A stretch of 64,000 nucleotides of DNA, from contig OU342639.1 of NCBI GenBank assembly GCA_910589415.1, forward strand, positions 31,938,268-32,002,267, read 5' to 3'. The DNA comes from Malachius bipustulatus (Eukaryota; Arthropoda; Insecta; Coleoptera; Melyridae). Position 1 is the stretch's first letter; each line of letters begins with the position of its first letter. A program made the position numbers and the translations under genes. The notes beneath the pieces were generated by a model that had not been told where the DNA came from, ran no database searches, and saw nothing but the letters and a program-made list of their open reading frames with translations. Of this stretch, positions 23,825 through 35,247 are shown one piece after another.

Positions 23825-24440
23825 GGGAATAATTCTATGTACCCTTGGCAAGCAGACTCGATCGGACCGTTCATTAATGCAAGAGTGTTTCTGATATCCA
23901 TGAAATTACAGCTTTTTCCCTACGGATTGATTTTTCCCTGGAGGCAATTTTTCACTGGAGGCAATCTTTTTCTTGGAGGCAACTTTTTTCCTGGAGGTCA
24001 TCTTATTCGTACCGAGAAGAACTCCACGTACCAAGGCAGATTTTCTTGGATACCAAGTAAGAACTCCACGTACCAAGGCAGATTTTCTTGGATACCAAGT
24101 CACCCTTTCAAAGCAAGTTCCTGGAGCCAAGCCATACGAAGATAAGTGCCTTGCAAACTCTTAGCACCCGATCTATTCATTCGACCAGCACCGCACGCTC
24201 TTGTTTTTTTATTATCTGTTAACCGTGCTCAAGAGTGTAATATTAATCACTGTGATATATTTTATATTTTAATAAAGAGTACCTGTTGTTCTGCTGACCT
24301 GCTTGTTATTTTTGACCCTCTTAGACTAGCGACTCAACCTACGACCCTTGTTTTTTCTTGTCTCATGCTCTCAGCGACTATTTTTCCCCTCTAGGGTTAA
24401 ATAGTTCGTTTCAAGTGGCACCCAACGTGTCTATCTGCCA
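23825..24440 (+). mobile_element. Probable LTR fragment with primer-site motif (J)
   Basis: AT-rich sequence with AATAAAGAG near 24271, followed at 24416-24429 by TGGCACCCAACGTG, a form typical of retroelement primer-binding sites just after a 5' LTR. No gag or pol follows, because a different TIR element begins at 24727. The left boundary is uncertain. Confidence 0.45.
23936..24100 (+). repeat. Tandem repeats: degenerate 18-bp units and a perfect 42-bp duplication
   Basis: Four degenerate TGGAGGCAA/T-rich units lie at about 23938-24000. They are followed by a 42-bp unit (24017-24058) repeated directly at 24059-24100 (starts AAGAACTCCACGTACCAAGG). The sequence lies within the probable LTR J. 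Confidence 0.9.
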
Positions 24441-24726
24441 CTAATTCGTTTCAACTTTGTGGGTAACTTTAGACTCTTCATTCATTTGCTAAAACTGACA
24501 AGGAATCTGTGAATATAGCAATTAAAACTTATTAATTAATCAAAATAGCTTTATGGTCGTCACTCAGTGCATTTATAAACATCAAATGTTTCATCTCATC
24601 CACATAAAGCAGCCACGACGTAGAAGATGGATCGTACGACACATTATTAAAAAGGAGTAGCAACAAAACTTGGTCTAAGTTAGAGTCATTAATCCCTAAC
24701 GTGTGATAATGGAAGTCAGACTGTTA

Positions 24727-26180
24727 CACAGCAAAAAATTTTCAACACTAGAAGAACACTACTCCGAGTTTATATAGGTCCCTCTAGAAGTGTAAATATT
24801 TTAACACTAGAAATAGTGTAAATGTTAGTGTCATGAATACACTAGGGTAGTGTTAAATTGCGGCCCAAAATTTACACTGTGTAGTGAAAATATATTCATC
24901 GCAGTGTAATTTTCACTAGGTATTAGTGTAAAAATACCAAAAATAGAGTCACCCACAGTGTTTAATTCAAGGTCATAGTTACACTACTCGGGTTATCTTA
25001 TTCACTGCAAGTGTAATTACGTAACTGTACAGTGTAATTTCCACTAGGCCTTAGTGTAAAAATTTCAAAATTAAAGTTCACTTACAGTGCTCAATTACAC
25101 TATTACTGTTTTATTATTCACTAGAAGTGTTATCAGGTAACGCGGCATATTCCAAAAAAAAGCAAAATACCTATGTAGCTTAAAAAATTTATTAAAAATA
25201 AAAAAATGTACAGAAAAATCAACATTGCTTAAATTATTTATTAATAAACAAAAACATAGAACACCTTCTAACGTACCACAGGTTCTCCAGGTATACAGAC
25301 TCAGTTTTGTAACTTGTAACTCTGAAATTCCAGTAATAAAGCACTATACGTAAAAAATGTCATGGATTAAAATAATTTGAGATGGGTGATAAGCTGACAA
25401 GTTAGTGCTCAAATTAATCCCCTTCCTTTCCTCCTTTTTTCAGGTGTGGTAGCTTTGAAATTTTAAATAAGAAAACCCTTATTTCCATGTTCTGGCATAG
25501 TGATGAAAATCCGTCGGGCTTTTCTGATTCTTATTTTATTTTATTCATGATAGATGTATAGTCGACGAAATGATTTTTTTCGATTTGTCTTACAGCGAAA
25601 TTGAATGAAGAAAATTCATGAATCATGAAACTATACATATTTGTAGCAGTAACATTCTTCACTTATTCAACGCATTCATGTGTATGACTGCAACTGTTGA
25701 AGAACTGATAGGTACCTATGGTGGTTAAAGAATTAGTATGATAAATAATAGTTTGGGAAACAAAACCAACTTACCTGATTACTTTGAACCATTGTTGCAG
25801 CTCACTAAATTAGACGCACGCTTTACTTACCCTACACTACGCCGACCGTGAAAAAGCATGAAAAGATGATGAAACTGCATTGCGTAGATGACACGATCAT
25901 GTACCGCGCATGTTCTTTTGGAACTTTTACACTACCTGTGTTTTTTCCATAGCCGCTAGTGTTGTATGTCACTCAAGTAGTAAGAGAAAACACTGGGAGA
26001 GTTTTCTTTACATCGCAAAGCTTTTGCTTCGGTATATTTTACTGGTCTAGAGTTTTTGTACACTACTAAAAATCAGTGTAAAAATTGAGTGTAATTTAAC
26101 ACTAAAAATTAACTCTAAATTAACACTACAATTTTTACCGGAACACTAGAAAATTTACACGGGCGAAATTTTTTACTGTG
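24727..26180. mobile_element. TIR element I with many AGTGTAA/TTACACT motifs
   Basis: Ends TA-CACAGCAAAAAATTT and AAATTTTTTACTGTG-TA. The outer 400 bp on the left and 260 bp on the right contain more than 20 AGTGTAA, AGTGTTA, ACACTAG or TTCACTA motifs in both orientations, while the middle (about 25150-25900) has few. No coding capacity. Arrays of short subterminal motifs are known transposase-binding arrangements in several DNA transposon families. Confidence 0.75.
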
Positions 26181-28895
26181 TATACATCACCATACTCAAA
26201 GGATTAATTATCCCGATTCAAAAGGATAGGTAAAAGTGTACAGTCTCTAAAGAAGAACTGTAATTATAATGGTAGATAAGAGGCATACACAAGAAATACA
26301 TTTTCTGATGTATTATGTAATCTGAAAACTGCAAAGCAATAACTAACACCAACCCTGACACAATCACACAGGCAAGACTATATTGCGGCCGTCCCTACTC
26401 GACAAAACTGTCTTTGAAGTAAGACTTGTTTATAAGGTTACCGTGGGTCTGCAATTCGCAAAACAATCCGCCTTCACAGCAAAACAGAACAACAAGATTC
26501 TATTCTTTTGATGTCTAGCTTGTCTAGTATAACTCTATCTGACATCTTACCTGATGACTAATTACACTTGGTTGTTATATTTATAGCGGAGTGTCCCGTT
26601 GTAAAATAGGTAGTTAATTACGATTGAATAAGCACATCTCATTAGTTTTGGAGCGCATCTGATAACAAGGTAAATAGTAGGAGAAACGAAAGTAATACGA
26701 AAGGAAAATAAAATTATTAAATTGTGATTAGTTAGAAACTTTATTCAGTTGTTCTTTTTAAATTGTATTTCAAGGTACGTGAAAGGTACCTATAGATCAA
26801 AAAAAAAAATCTGAGTATTTTGATAAGTAGTTCATTTAGTTTCGTCAAGTATTTGATTTATGGCATTGATAAATGCGATAAGTGAATAAATGAATTTTAC
26901 TCCCCATAAGGAAGTGACTAAAGCGTTCTATGGTCATAAATTTCACGTAATAGCCTGCCGTAAGAGGTATGAACACTTGGTAGAAGTTACACATCATATG
27001 ACGAATTTCAAAATTGATGAGACAAAGCCTAATTCAGGAAGTGCATTGAGTCTTTTCTTTTTGAGTTTTACGTTAGTGTTCACATATAAATGAATTAATT
27101 TCTTTTGAAATATTGAAAAATGAAATTTTAATAAACCATCAGTTCTGAAAATTATATTGTGGTTATACATGGATTATTATTTTAAGATATTTGAGGTAAG
27201 CCTTTTGGCAAAAGTTAGATTAGGGAGTACCACTGAAGGGGGAAGGAAAAAGGCTTCACTGTCCTAATTAATAAAAATCAGAACTAATAGCCCCATTCCC
27301 TTAGAGATTCGATGGTAGTAAATTGTTTTAACTACTCATTGTTGCTACTCCTGAGGGAGGAAGGGAGAGAGAGAGAAAGAGATAGAATGGGGAGGGCATA
27401 ATAAAACAATCGACTCGGATTGTTTGGGATTCCAATTGTGTTTGACAATAATTGTTGAACGCAACGGAACGCCCACAAATTCTGCCTGGGGGACTACTGG
27501 GGAACGCAACGCGTGAAGTACAGGATTCGGGGGAAATTAATCGTAGATTGTCTCTTATGTTATTGAAATTCTGACCGCATGACCCTGAACACACCAGCAG
27601 CAGCTACATCTTTAGCATCTAGGCTAACCGAGCTGCACAAACTAAAGCCCTATACTCTATTAGCCTCGGAATTATACAGTTTGCTAAATTAATTCCACTC
27701 AGGTCTCGAAACGAACGCGTGCACATTAAAATGTTAATTAGCAGAAAAACGTGCTACACGACAAGTAAAATAATTGTATAAGATTAATCGTACAAGTTTT
27801 GCAGATAAGCGATAAATCATTGCGAGAGTAATACACAATGAAACTAAATCACCGATTTGATTCCATTCGAAAACAATTCGCGGTTATTTTTTATGTGTAA
27901 CGGACTGCTGCAGTATTTTATTATTTACAACCCGCATAGGTATTAACGCTGATTTGTTTCAAAACGGGTGGGCAATCGATGCAGCAAGGCAGGTTTTTAT
28001 CATAACTTCATTCAGTACGGGAGATAAATTTGAGCTTTATAGATGGTCCTCGTTTTGTAGAAATTAAAATGTGCTTCTGCGGAACAAATTTATTCGGACA
28101 ATTTAATAGAGTACGCAGAAAAAATGTCCTCGATTTGAAAATATCCGGCCAGTATCCTGGTTTGATATCGTCCAATGTATCATCAGAGCTCAGATTTAAC
28201 GAGAACCCGTAAGCTTATAGCAGAAATAATAATTATTGGTGCGAATGATATTTTATTCCTCTTTTTTTTTGTGTTCCGTTTTTATACGATGTCCGCCAAA
28301 AAAACCTCACCTTTATGTTTTTAATTACTTATGAAGTATCAAATTATTAAAAGGCGAAAGAGAAATTACTTTCTCGAGTCTTGATAACGTGGAAAAACCG
28401 CAAGGCAAGGGACGCGCAAAGATAAGGCAGGGGATTTGTCAAAGATGACAGGGGAGATTAATACAGATAGAAGAAGTCCTTATTTGGTGATATAGGCAAA
28501 ATCTGCCCATGATTCTCTGGACGGTTAGAACGCGAGGCGAGAGAGCCTGATCCCGGGTGACGAGGAGACAGAAGGGCACTGACGACGAAACAGGCAACAT
28601 TTGCGCTCTCTTAAAAATTGAGTAACAATTTTTTGATCAGGTTGCCACAAAGTGTCAACTTTTCGAAATTTACCCGTTTTTGAAATTTTTTGAGTACAAA
28701 ATGTTAAAACCATGAGATCCCTCTTAGATAGCTCATTACCAATGTTACCATTTTAGTTACAATCATAACACCCCTTAATAAGTGTTAATTTGAAAACCTT
28801 GTTGCCTTTTTGTTGTTTCCGCTAGACATGATGGCTCACCATCCTGTATAGTGACTGAATTATGTTATGAGATAACAACTAAGCAATGATCTTAC
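26181..28895. other. Intron between receptor exons, nothing recognised
   Basis: About 2.7 kb. It includes a short GA-rich stretch near 27362-27380 and a lone end-like CATCCTGTATA near 28841. No exon was found. Confidence 0.4.
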
Positions 28896-29050
28896 CTTTG
28901 ATGGCGTTACGATGTGGTAGAATGGTAATCGCTCCCTCGGCTGCCCATTCCTGATCCCTGACCGGATGAACTTTCGCACCCCAGGAATCACTGCCGATCC
29001 ATAGGAAGTGACCGGTCCTGTTCGCTCTGATTGTTGCTTGTAGCAGCTTC
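28896..29050 (-). CDS. Metabotropic glutamate receptor, internal exon (Venus-flytrap domain)
   Basis: 155 bp with acceptor ATTGCAG and donor GTAAGA. It completes the AG|G codon of the upstream exon and ends in phase 1, matching the next exon (G|AA gives Glu). It encodes [20 protein letters not shown], then DSWGAK and [16 protein letters not shown]. The family pattern is AA.RANQTGHFFWVGSDSWGSK...AEGAVTILP. The SDSW segment includes the conserved Asp that in characterised receptors lies at the ligand pocket. The wording is closest to group III-like vertebrate receptors. Confidence 0.95.
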
Positions 29051-29269
29051 CTGCAATACATATATGTACATATAATTTTACTGTTTATCTTGGGTTTCAT
29101 ATGGGTTAAAAATTCATAGCATTATTGGATTTGAAGATACGTTTCGAGGCCGATCGGTCCCTTGTTATTCACTCTTTATTTATAATTAATAAAATTTATA
29201 AATCTTTCAAAAAAATTTACGTCATGTTTGAGATTGATATTTCGTAGTATGTAGGCATGTAGATTATTT
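29051..29269. other. Intron, nothing recognised
   Basis: AT-rich sequence just upstream of the exon acceptor, without recognisable elements. Confidence 0.4.
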
Positions 29270-29515
29270 CATGTATTTGTGTCATTTGTATTTAATGTTT
29301 GTGAGCGCAGTCAGAGTTTTCTTCGCACGGGTTCTGTCTCTGATTAGTTCCACCGAGCTGGGGAGGGGGTTAGAATGAACAGAATAAATAAAAGCGGGAA
29401 ATTCTTGTGTTTAAATAATATCTCCTCTTCTACCAACAACTGATTAACTCAAGTATTTTCGTAGCGTTTGCTACGAACGAACAAAATAGGGTTACAACGA
29501 ACACTTAAAGAAGGT
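29270..29515 (+). repeat. LTR-like repeat G, copy 1 (fragment)
   Basis: Shares, in order, TTGTATTTAATGTTTGTGA, CAGTCAGAGTTTTC, GGGTTCT, GAATGAACAGAATAAAT, ATTTTCGTAGCGTTTG and AACAAAATAGGGTTACAAC with 48471-48710 and 53475-53665, and more weakly with 31381-31600. No coding capacity. Confidence 0.75.
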
Positions 29516-31380
29516 CCACGAACATACTCCTTTTCAGTTGTCTAAAGCGAGCATGTTCTCTTTAATTGAATGAAACAGAGAATTGAAAAATGAAATTTCC
29601 TATTGCAAATATAGAGTGCTGAACAATAGCGAAATCTAACGGAAGAACTTGACGTCACGGGAACTGATGTTTCAAATAAGAATGACAACGAATATATCTC
29701 TATTATTTATTACGAAACTCTCTAGTACGTTGTCCTATATTCGAGGATGAAAACAATCTAATCCCTCATCCCTTTAACACTGCATACGACAGATCCTTTT
29801 CAAGAATTTATAACCGAGATATTTATTTCGTTTTTGCTATCTTCAGAACTAACAGAAAACCAACACCATGCACCGCGTTCGTTTCTCCTCCACTTTTAAA
29901 ACAATCATCGGTACAAGGCAATCTGAAAACTTTTAATTAGGTGTCCCTATACCTTTCTAGACATTTATGAATGTACGTTTTCCCATTATATGATCGTTTA
30001 ATTCAAAAGCTAATTTTTGTTAAGCTATGTGAAAAAATAACAATATTCCACTTGGAAATTCAGTTAGATGTACTGTTATTATCCTTAAGCCAGTTTAAAT
30101 CTCTCCAAGTTTCGTTATTTCAGAAGAATTTCCATTGTGAGTTCCCGATGAAAAATGTAATAGCAGGTTATTTAAATTTATTCAAAGTTATACTTAGATT
30201 AGTTCTACCCTACTGGTAGATTTTTCATTATTCATTCTCTTTATCTTGGGGCAATCCGATTGTCAAGAGAAAGAAATAAAAGGAATAATAAACTTAGCGC
30301 TTTTAATTGAAAATTATCTCCTACATAGACATAGCTTGAGCATAAGGCACTCAAACTAAAACTAGAGCTTAAGTCTATGCATCTTTTAACGACAGAACTC
30401 GTTAGAGCGATTTTTTAATTTCTTAATTTTTAAAATAGCTAATGTCTAGAGCTAATTCCTCCAACCGAATGGTTTCCCCTTAATTATCTTTCTATTTAAT
30501 CAATTGTTATTATAACGATCATTTTAGAGTCCACTGTATCACCATTTTACAGAACAGAAAAGGGGGCCAAACATGTAGGTACTCAACACATGTGCTGGAA
30601 CTGATTGATAGGCTATTCAAGTACCTACTTTTGACCTAAATCACCTAAAATGACCTAAATTATTCTGAATATTCTTTGAATATGAATATTTAATATTATT
30701 ATTATTACGGTCAAAGCACATTTCTTTAAAAACCATTTATTTTAACGATCGTCGCATTTATTTTTTATTATGTCTTTGAATGCATTTTGTTGATGAATTT
30801 ATCCTTCCTTATCTTATTCACAAAATTATATCACATGAATCTCTCATTTTATCTCTTTATCAATCTCATACTTACCAGATTTACATATCAATTTGTTCTT
30901 ACATTTTTGTTTTGTAATTGTGTGCTTTTGTGTGAAATGTAAATGAAACTTTCAAATCCCAAATGAAACGACGATATAATTTTGTATGTTTAGAAACTCA
31001 CGAATCGGAGCGTTAAATCAACGCTCCAATATAGGTTATGTCCCATTTTTGCGTTTGATGTCTTTCGGAATCGATCTTATTTATTTAATCATTCGGAGAT
31101 TATTGTAGCATAAAAGCGATTTGCTCTATGTTAATCGATGGTGATATTTGTTGGTATTTATTTAATTCATCATGACTAGCATAACGGCGATTAACTCTAG
31201 TTGCACAAGGTGTATTCTATTTATTTATGTGTGTGCTGCTATGTCTTTTTTTTACAGGTACTAAACGGTTCGCAAAGACTATAACGTTAAAATGTCATGT
31301 TACCATACCATAATATAAGAGATTTAGTTCTCAGCGCTCAACGCCCAAGCAAATGCTTGAAGCAAACGACATGTCGTCGT
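29516..31380. other. Intron, nothing recognised
   Basis: About 1.9 kb of AT-rich sequence with no recognised feature on either strand. Confidence 0.35.
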
Positions 31381-31905
31381 TTCTTTGTATTTAATAATTT
31401 GTTTGTACAGTCCGAGTTTTTTTTTCTTCACCAGGTTTCTTATTTTCTCGGACTTTAAATTAGTTAGGGAACTCGACGAAGGAACAGCGTAACAGAGTAG
31501 GTAGGATAATAAAACGATTGATTCAATTTCATAGAGGGAAATTCTGTGTTTTAATAATATCTCCTAACTCTCAATAAATGATTGGCTCAAAGTATTTTCG
31601 TAGCGCATTTGTGTGTGTGTGTGTGTATGTCGAATGTTTTGGCTACGGAAACTACGTCCATCCGCCTATTTCCCAATAGTTTAGGTAGCGCATTTGAAGC
31701 TAGAAATTTCAATCAGTTCAAACAATCTCTAAGACTTCAGGACGGGATAACCTTAAATTCAAATCGAGAATTAAAGGCGGGAATTCAACACAGACATTCA
31801 CGACAGACCAGTGGACATTTCAAACGTCAAAGACGTTCTTCTTTTAAAAAACATTCAGTCTGGGGGCCACATTACAGAATTTGGTGCCGTGACACAGGAT
31901 CATAC
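31381..31905 (+). repeat. LTR-like repeat G, copy 2, with primer-site-like sequence
   Basis: The first part resembles the other G copies (AAATTCTGTGTTTTAATAAT, GATTGGCTCAAAGTATTTTC). The later part shares CTGGGGG..CACATTA and a GTGACACAGGATCAT segment with 48920-49020. TGGTGCCGTGACACAGGAT at 31882-31900 looks like a retroelement primer-binding site, which would make the preceding sequence an LTR. A (GT)8 run sits at 31611-31626. Confidence 0.6.
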
Positions 31906-33174
31906 AGACTTTAGTTTGAAGATAGTTAAGATACGCTGCAATAATAAAAAGAAAATAAATAATTTTTCACAATGCGCCTTAATTCTTTCCAACGATAGAT
32001 CTAATTCGTTTCCCCATACTGTATAGCAGCAGCAAGGTGCATAATTAGGCCAGCTATCGATGGTAACTATATATCGAGGCGGAAGTTTTGGATTTCAGCT
32101 GTGAAATCGAGTTCCCAACTTTGCACAAACGCAAACAACAAGACCTACCAGACAACAAACACACCAAGCATCGATTAGTGAGCTGATTCTCCTGTATTTA
32201 TCAACGCCATCCTCTCAGGCACAACAAATAAAAGTTATTTCCTCTGCCCTCCATCCTGGACGGATATCCGTGGTTTTGTTCTTCTGCGAATTTTAAATAT
32301 ATCTTGTTTTTCAGGATGCCGACTGCATATAAATCGTTTCGAAACTGCTAGTGCACTTCTAGATTCGGGAATAATCCAGGCAGAGATTATTTATTTTTAT
32401 TTGTCTGATTGAAAAAATTATAGATTATTAGCTGAGATTTTTTTGAGTACCCAAAAACGTTTTTTTTATTTTTAATTAAATTTTTCAAATTCAAACGCGT
32501 GATTTTATATACACACGTCTCGTAAAACGTTTTAATTTTCCCGATATTATAGAAAATTGAGGATAAAACTGGTATTTTATCAATGTTACAATGTTGATTA
32601 ATATTTGCAAATGTGGCAAAGCATATATTATTATGCTTTAGGGTTGAATATAATATCGCTTATTTGCACTCCCTCTTAATTTGAAATTGAATAAACAAAG
32701 CTTTTCCTGTAATAACGACGCAGATTCAGCTATCCGATAACTTCATCATCAGTGATGTTGTATCTAGGGCTAGGGGCTGTTTGCCTATCTAGAGAGCCCA
32801 GTTATATGTTATAGTCTGACCAATCTGCAGTTCAAAAAAAAAAAAATGCTTTTAATTCATTACCATTGCAGAAACCGGAGACGACTCCACCAATAATATG
32901 ACCGATGCTATAAAATCGATGATAAATAGGTGTATAGAAGTATAACGATTCTTTCCCGTGTCATTTTTTTTTGTTGCCGAGTTTTCGGTTACTTGAATTT
33001 ATGACTTTTTTCTTTACCGATGTTCATGTGTGCTTTCAGGCTACTTTTCTTTTTACAAATCCTGCCTGTTCAGGCGGAATTTGCCACTGTAAGTAAGACT
33101 TGGCAACATTAATAATTTTGATAAGGACTATACTTATGTTATATGAGAGGGGTTATGTTATGAGTCTATAATTT
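31906..33174. other. Intron, nothing recognised
   Basis: AT-rich sequence; an A-run lies near 32836-32846. No exon was found. Confidence 0.35.
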
Positions 33175-33660
33175 GCACACTTCTACTTGGATCCCTTTTT
33201 GTGTCAAGGTATAATCACAGAGACGTCGTATAAGTCCTGTCATTAGGCCAGCTTCCATTTCTCTATATTCCCTGACATATTTGATCGATAATATTTACGG
33301 CGGGTTCTCGTATGGCTTTGAGTATTTCTGGAGATATACTATCTGCACCACAGGAGCTTTATATCAGGTTTTTGTTTACTTAAGGTTTTTTTAACTTCAT
33401 TTTCCATTAATAATGGTTCTTGTTTTCCCTGATCTATACACTGCGTATACTTCTATTGTTCCCAAACAGTTCCCAACAATAACTGCCTAGGGGTTAGAGT
33501 TTTTTCTATGTCTGTTAATTTTTTCCCCGATCGTTCCAGGATATTCCACATGCTATTGCTGAGAGCGTATAGTTCTCTCCTCATCTTACGACAGCTTTTA
33601 TGAAGCGTTCTATTATCGTCCGTTCTTTCATTTTGTACAGTTAAAAACTGCAGTGACAAG
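33175..33660 (-). pseudogene. Decayed LINE (non-LTR retrotransposon) reverse transcriptase fragment
   Basis: On the minus strand, pieces such as GADSISPEILKAIREPAVN, then IIDQICQGI and NGSWPNDRTYTTSL with LDTKRDP follow the LINE RT pattern GIDGI..E.LKA...I..IC..IW.TG.WP.DW..S...PI.KKGDP. Upstream, QEPLLMENEVKKTLSKQKPD matches the usual segment just before it. Internal stops and frame changes show it is dead. It is probably of the RTE or craniofacial-like type, but the clade is uncertain. Confidence 0.65.
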
Positions 33661-34045
33661 TGAATACAAGGTGACCATGAGGAGAATTTACATTTACTTC
33701 ATATTTCATAAATACCAATGGAGTAGTCTGTTTTTTTTTTTAGTTTTTTGGGAAAGGTCTGGTTTGACAAGATCCGGCCAGCTCGAATTTTTGTTCTTTT
33801 ATTTGACAAGGTTCGATTTGACAAGGTTTTACATAGTCCGGTTAGTCCGAAAATTTTGACTTTTTTTGAGCCTTTCAAACTGGATCTTGCAAAAAAAATT
33901 GAGCTGACCGGACCTTGTCATGTGTCCTTGGTCCTTACCCTTCACTAACTTTGCAATCTACAAGCCGTCAATTATGACATTAGAGTAAGGCACCTTTATT
34001 TTTGAGAATTTATATCTACAGTGACCGCCAAAATTGTCCTATATA
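33661..34045. other. Intron, low-complexity sequence
   Basis: Contains short direct repeats built on GACAAGRTTCGATTTGACAAG around 33767-33830. No gene. Confidence 0.4.
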
Positions 34046-35247
34046 CAAGGTGTTTCTAAATGGAGTACCATAAATTGGAGGACTTGTAGATAAAGTTAAA
34101 AAAATACGAAAATGTAGGAAAATTTTTTTTCGAAAAGGCTTTATTGATGAGATACAGGGTGTTAAAGAGTCGACCGACAGACCACTCTTTTGTTAATATT
34201 TGTTGAAACAATAACCCAACTGAGACAATTTTTTGTGTGCAACAACAAGTTATAAAGAGCAATAATCAGACAAATTTTCGGTTTATTTCAATAAGCCAGT
34301 GGCGTAGAAACAGGGGTCGTTTGACACTTTTCACTCTTTAAAAAAGTAAGGGCTAGGTTTTTTGATGTCTTATTACTTTTTTCTGAATCAAAGGTCTTTT
34401 TACAATAAAAAAGCCATACTTGTTTAATTTGCCCAGAGGCGTCCGTTTTTGAGATATTTGCAATTCTGTGTCAGGACGTCAGTCGCTTTATGTAAAATAC
34501 ACTTAAAAATTTCATTTATTAAAATTGTGAAGGTAGCTTTGAAATTTAAATAAACTAATTTTTGGACTTACTTGTCAGTTTGACATTTCATAATTTCAGT
34601 GAAAATTAAATAATTTTATTGTCAAGAAAACTATTCAGCACATAACAAAACATAAGTAATTGAACAAAACATACCTAACATAAAATTACCTAATGATTAT
34701 CTAATATTGCTCGAAGTGTCCTCCGTTTGCACGTACACATGCATTTAAACGCTGCTCCAACGAAAACATTATTTTTGGTTGATTTGATAATCGTTCAAAT
34801 GCATTTTTTTTTGTTTTTTGACACAAAATTGCAAATATCTCAAAAACGGACGCCTCTGGGCAAATTAAACAAGTATGGCTTTTTTATTGTAAAAAGACCG
34901 TTGATTCAGAAAAAAAGTAATAAGACATCAAAAAACCTAGCCCTTACTTTTTTAAAGAGTGAAAAGTGTCAAACGACCCCTGTTTCTACGCCACTGGCTT
35001 ATTGAAATAAACCGAAAATTTGTCTGATTATTGCTCTTTATAACTTGTTGTTACACACAAAAAATTGTCTCAGTTGGGTTATTGTTTCAACAAATATTAA
35101 CAAAAGAGTGGTCTGTCGGTCGACTCTTTAACACCCTGTATCTCATCAATAAAGCCTTTTCGAAAAAAAAATTTCCTACATTTTCGTATTTTTTTAACTT
35201 TATCTACAAGTCCTCCAATTTATGGTACTCCATTTAGAAACACCTTT
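34046..35247. mobile_element. Palindromic TIR element C, copy 1
   Basis: Left end TA-CAAGGTGTTTCTAAATGG; the right end is the inverse with one change (CACCTTTTAT). Arms of about 425 bp flank a non-palindromic core of about 350 bp (34475-34825). The core holds a transposase-like tail on the minus strand (34701-34802). A close copy is at 54348-55527. The arms contain CACCCTGTATCTC, another end-like sequence. Confidence 0.88.
34701..34802 (-). pseudogene. Remnant of a transposase C-terminus inside element C1
   Basis: 33 codons plus stop: AFERLSNQPKIMFSLEQRLN followed by ACVRANGGHFEQY. The pattern R-L-x-A-C-V/I-x-A-N-G-G-H-F-E-x, then stop, is typical of the end of insect transposase-like proteins that often carry DUF4817 and a DDE_3 domain (family assignment from general knowledge, not searched). 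The identical peptide occurs in C2. Upstream the frame runs into the T-rich arm. Confidence 0.6.
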
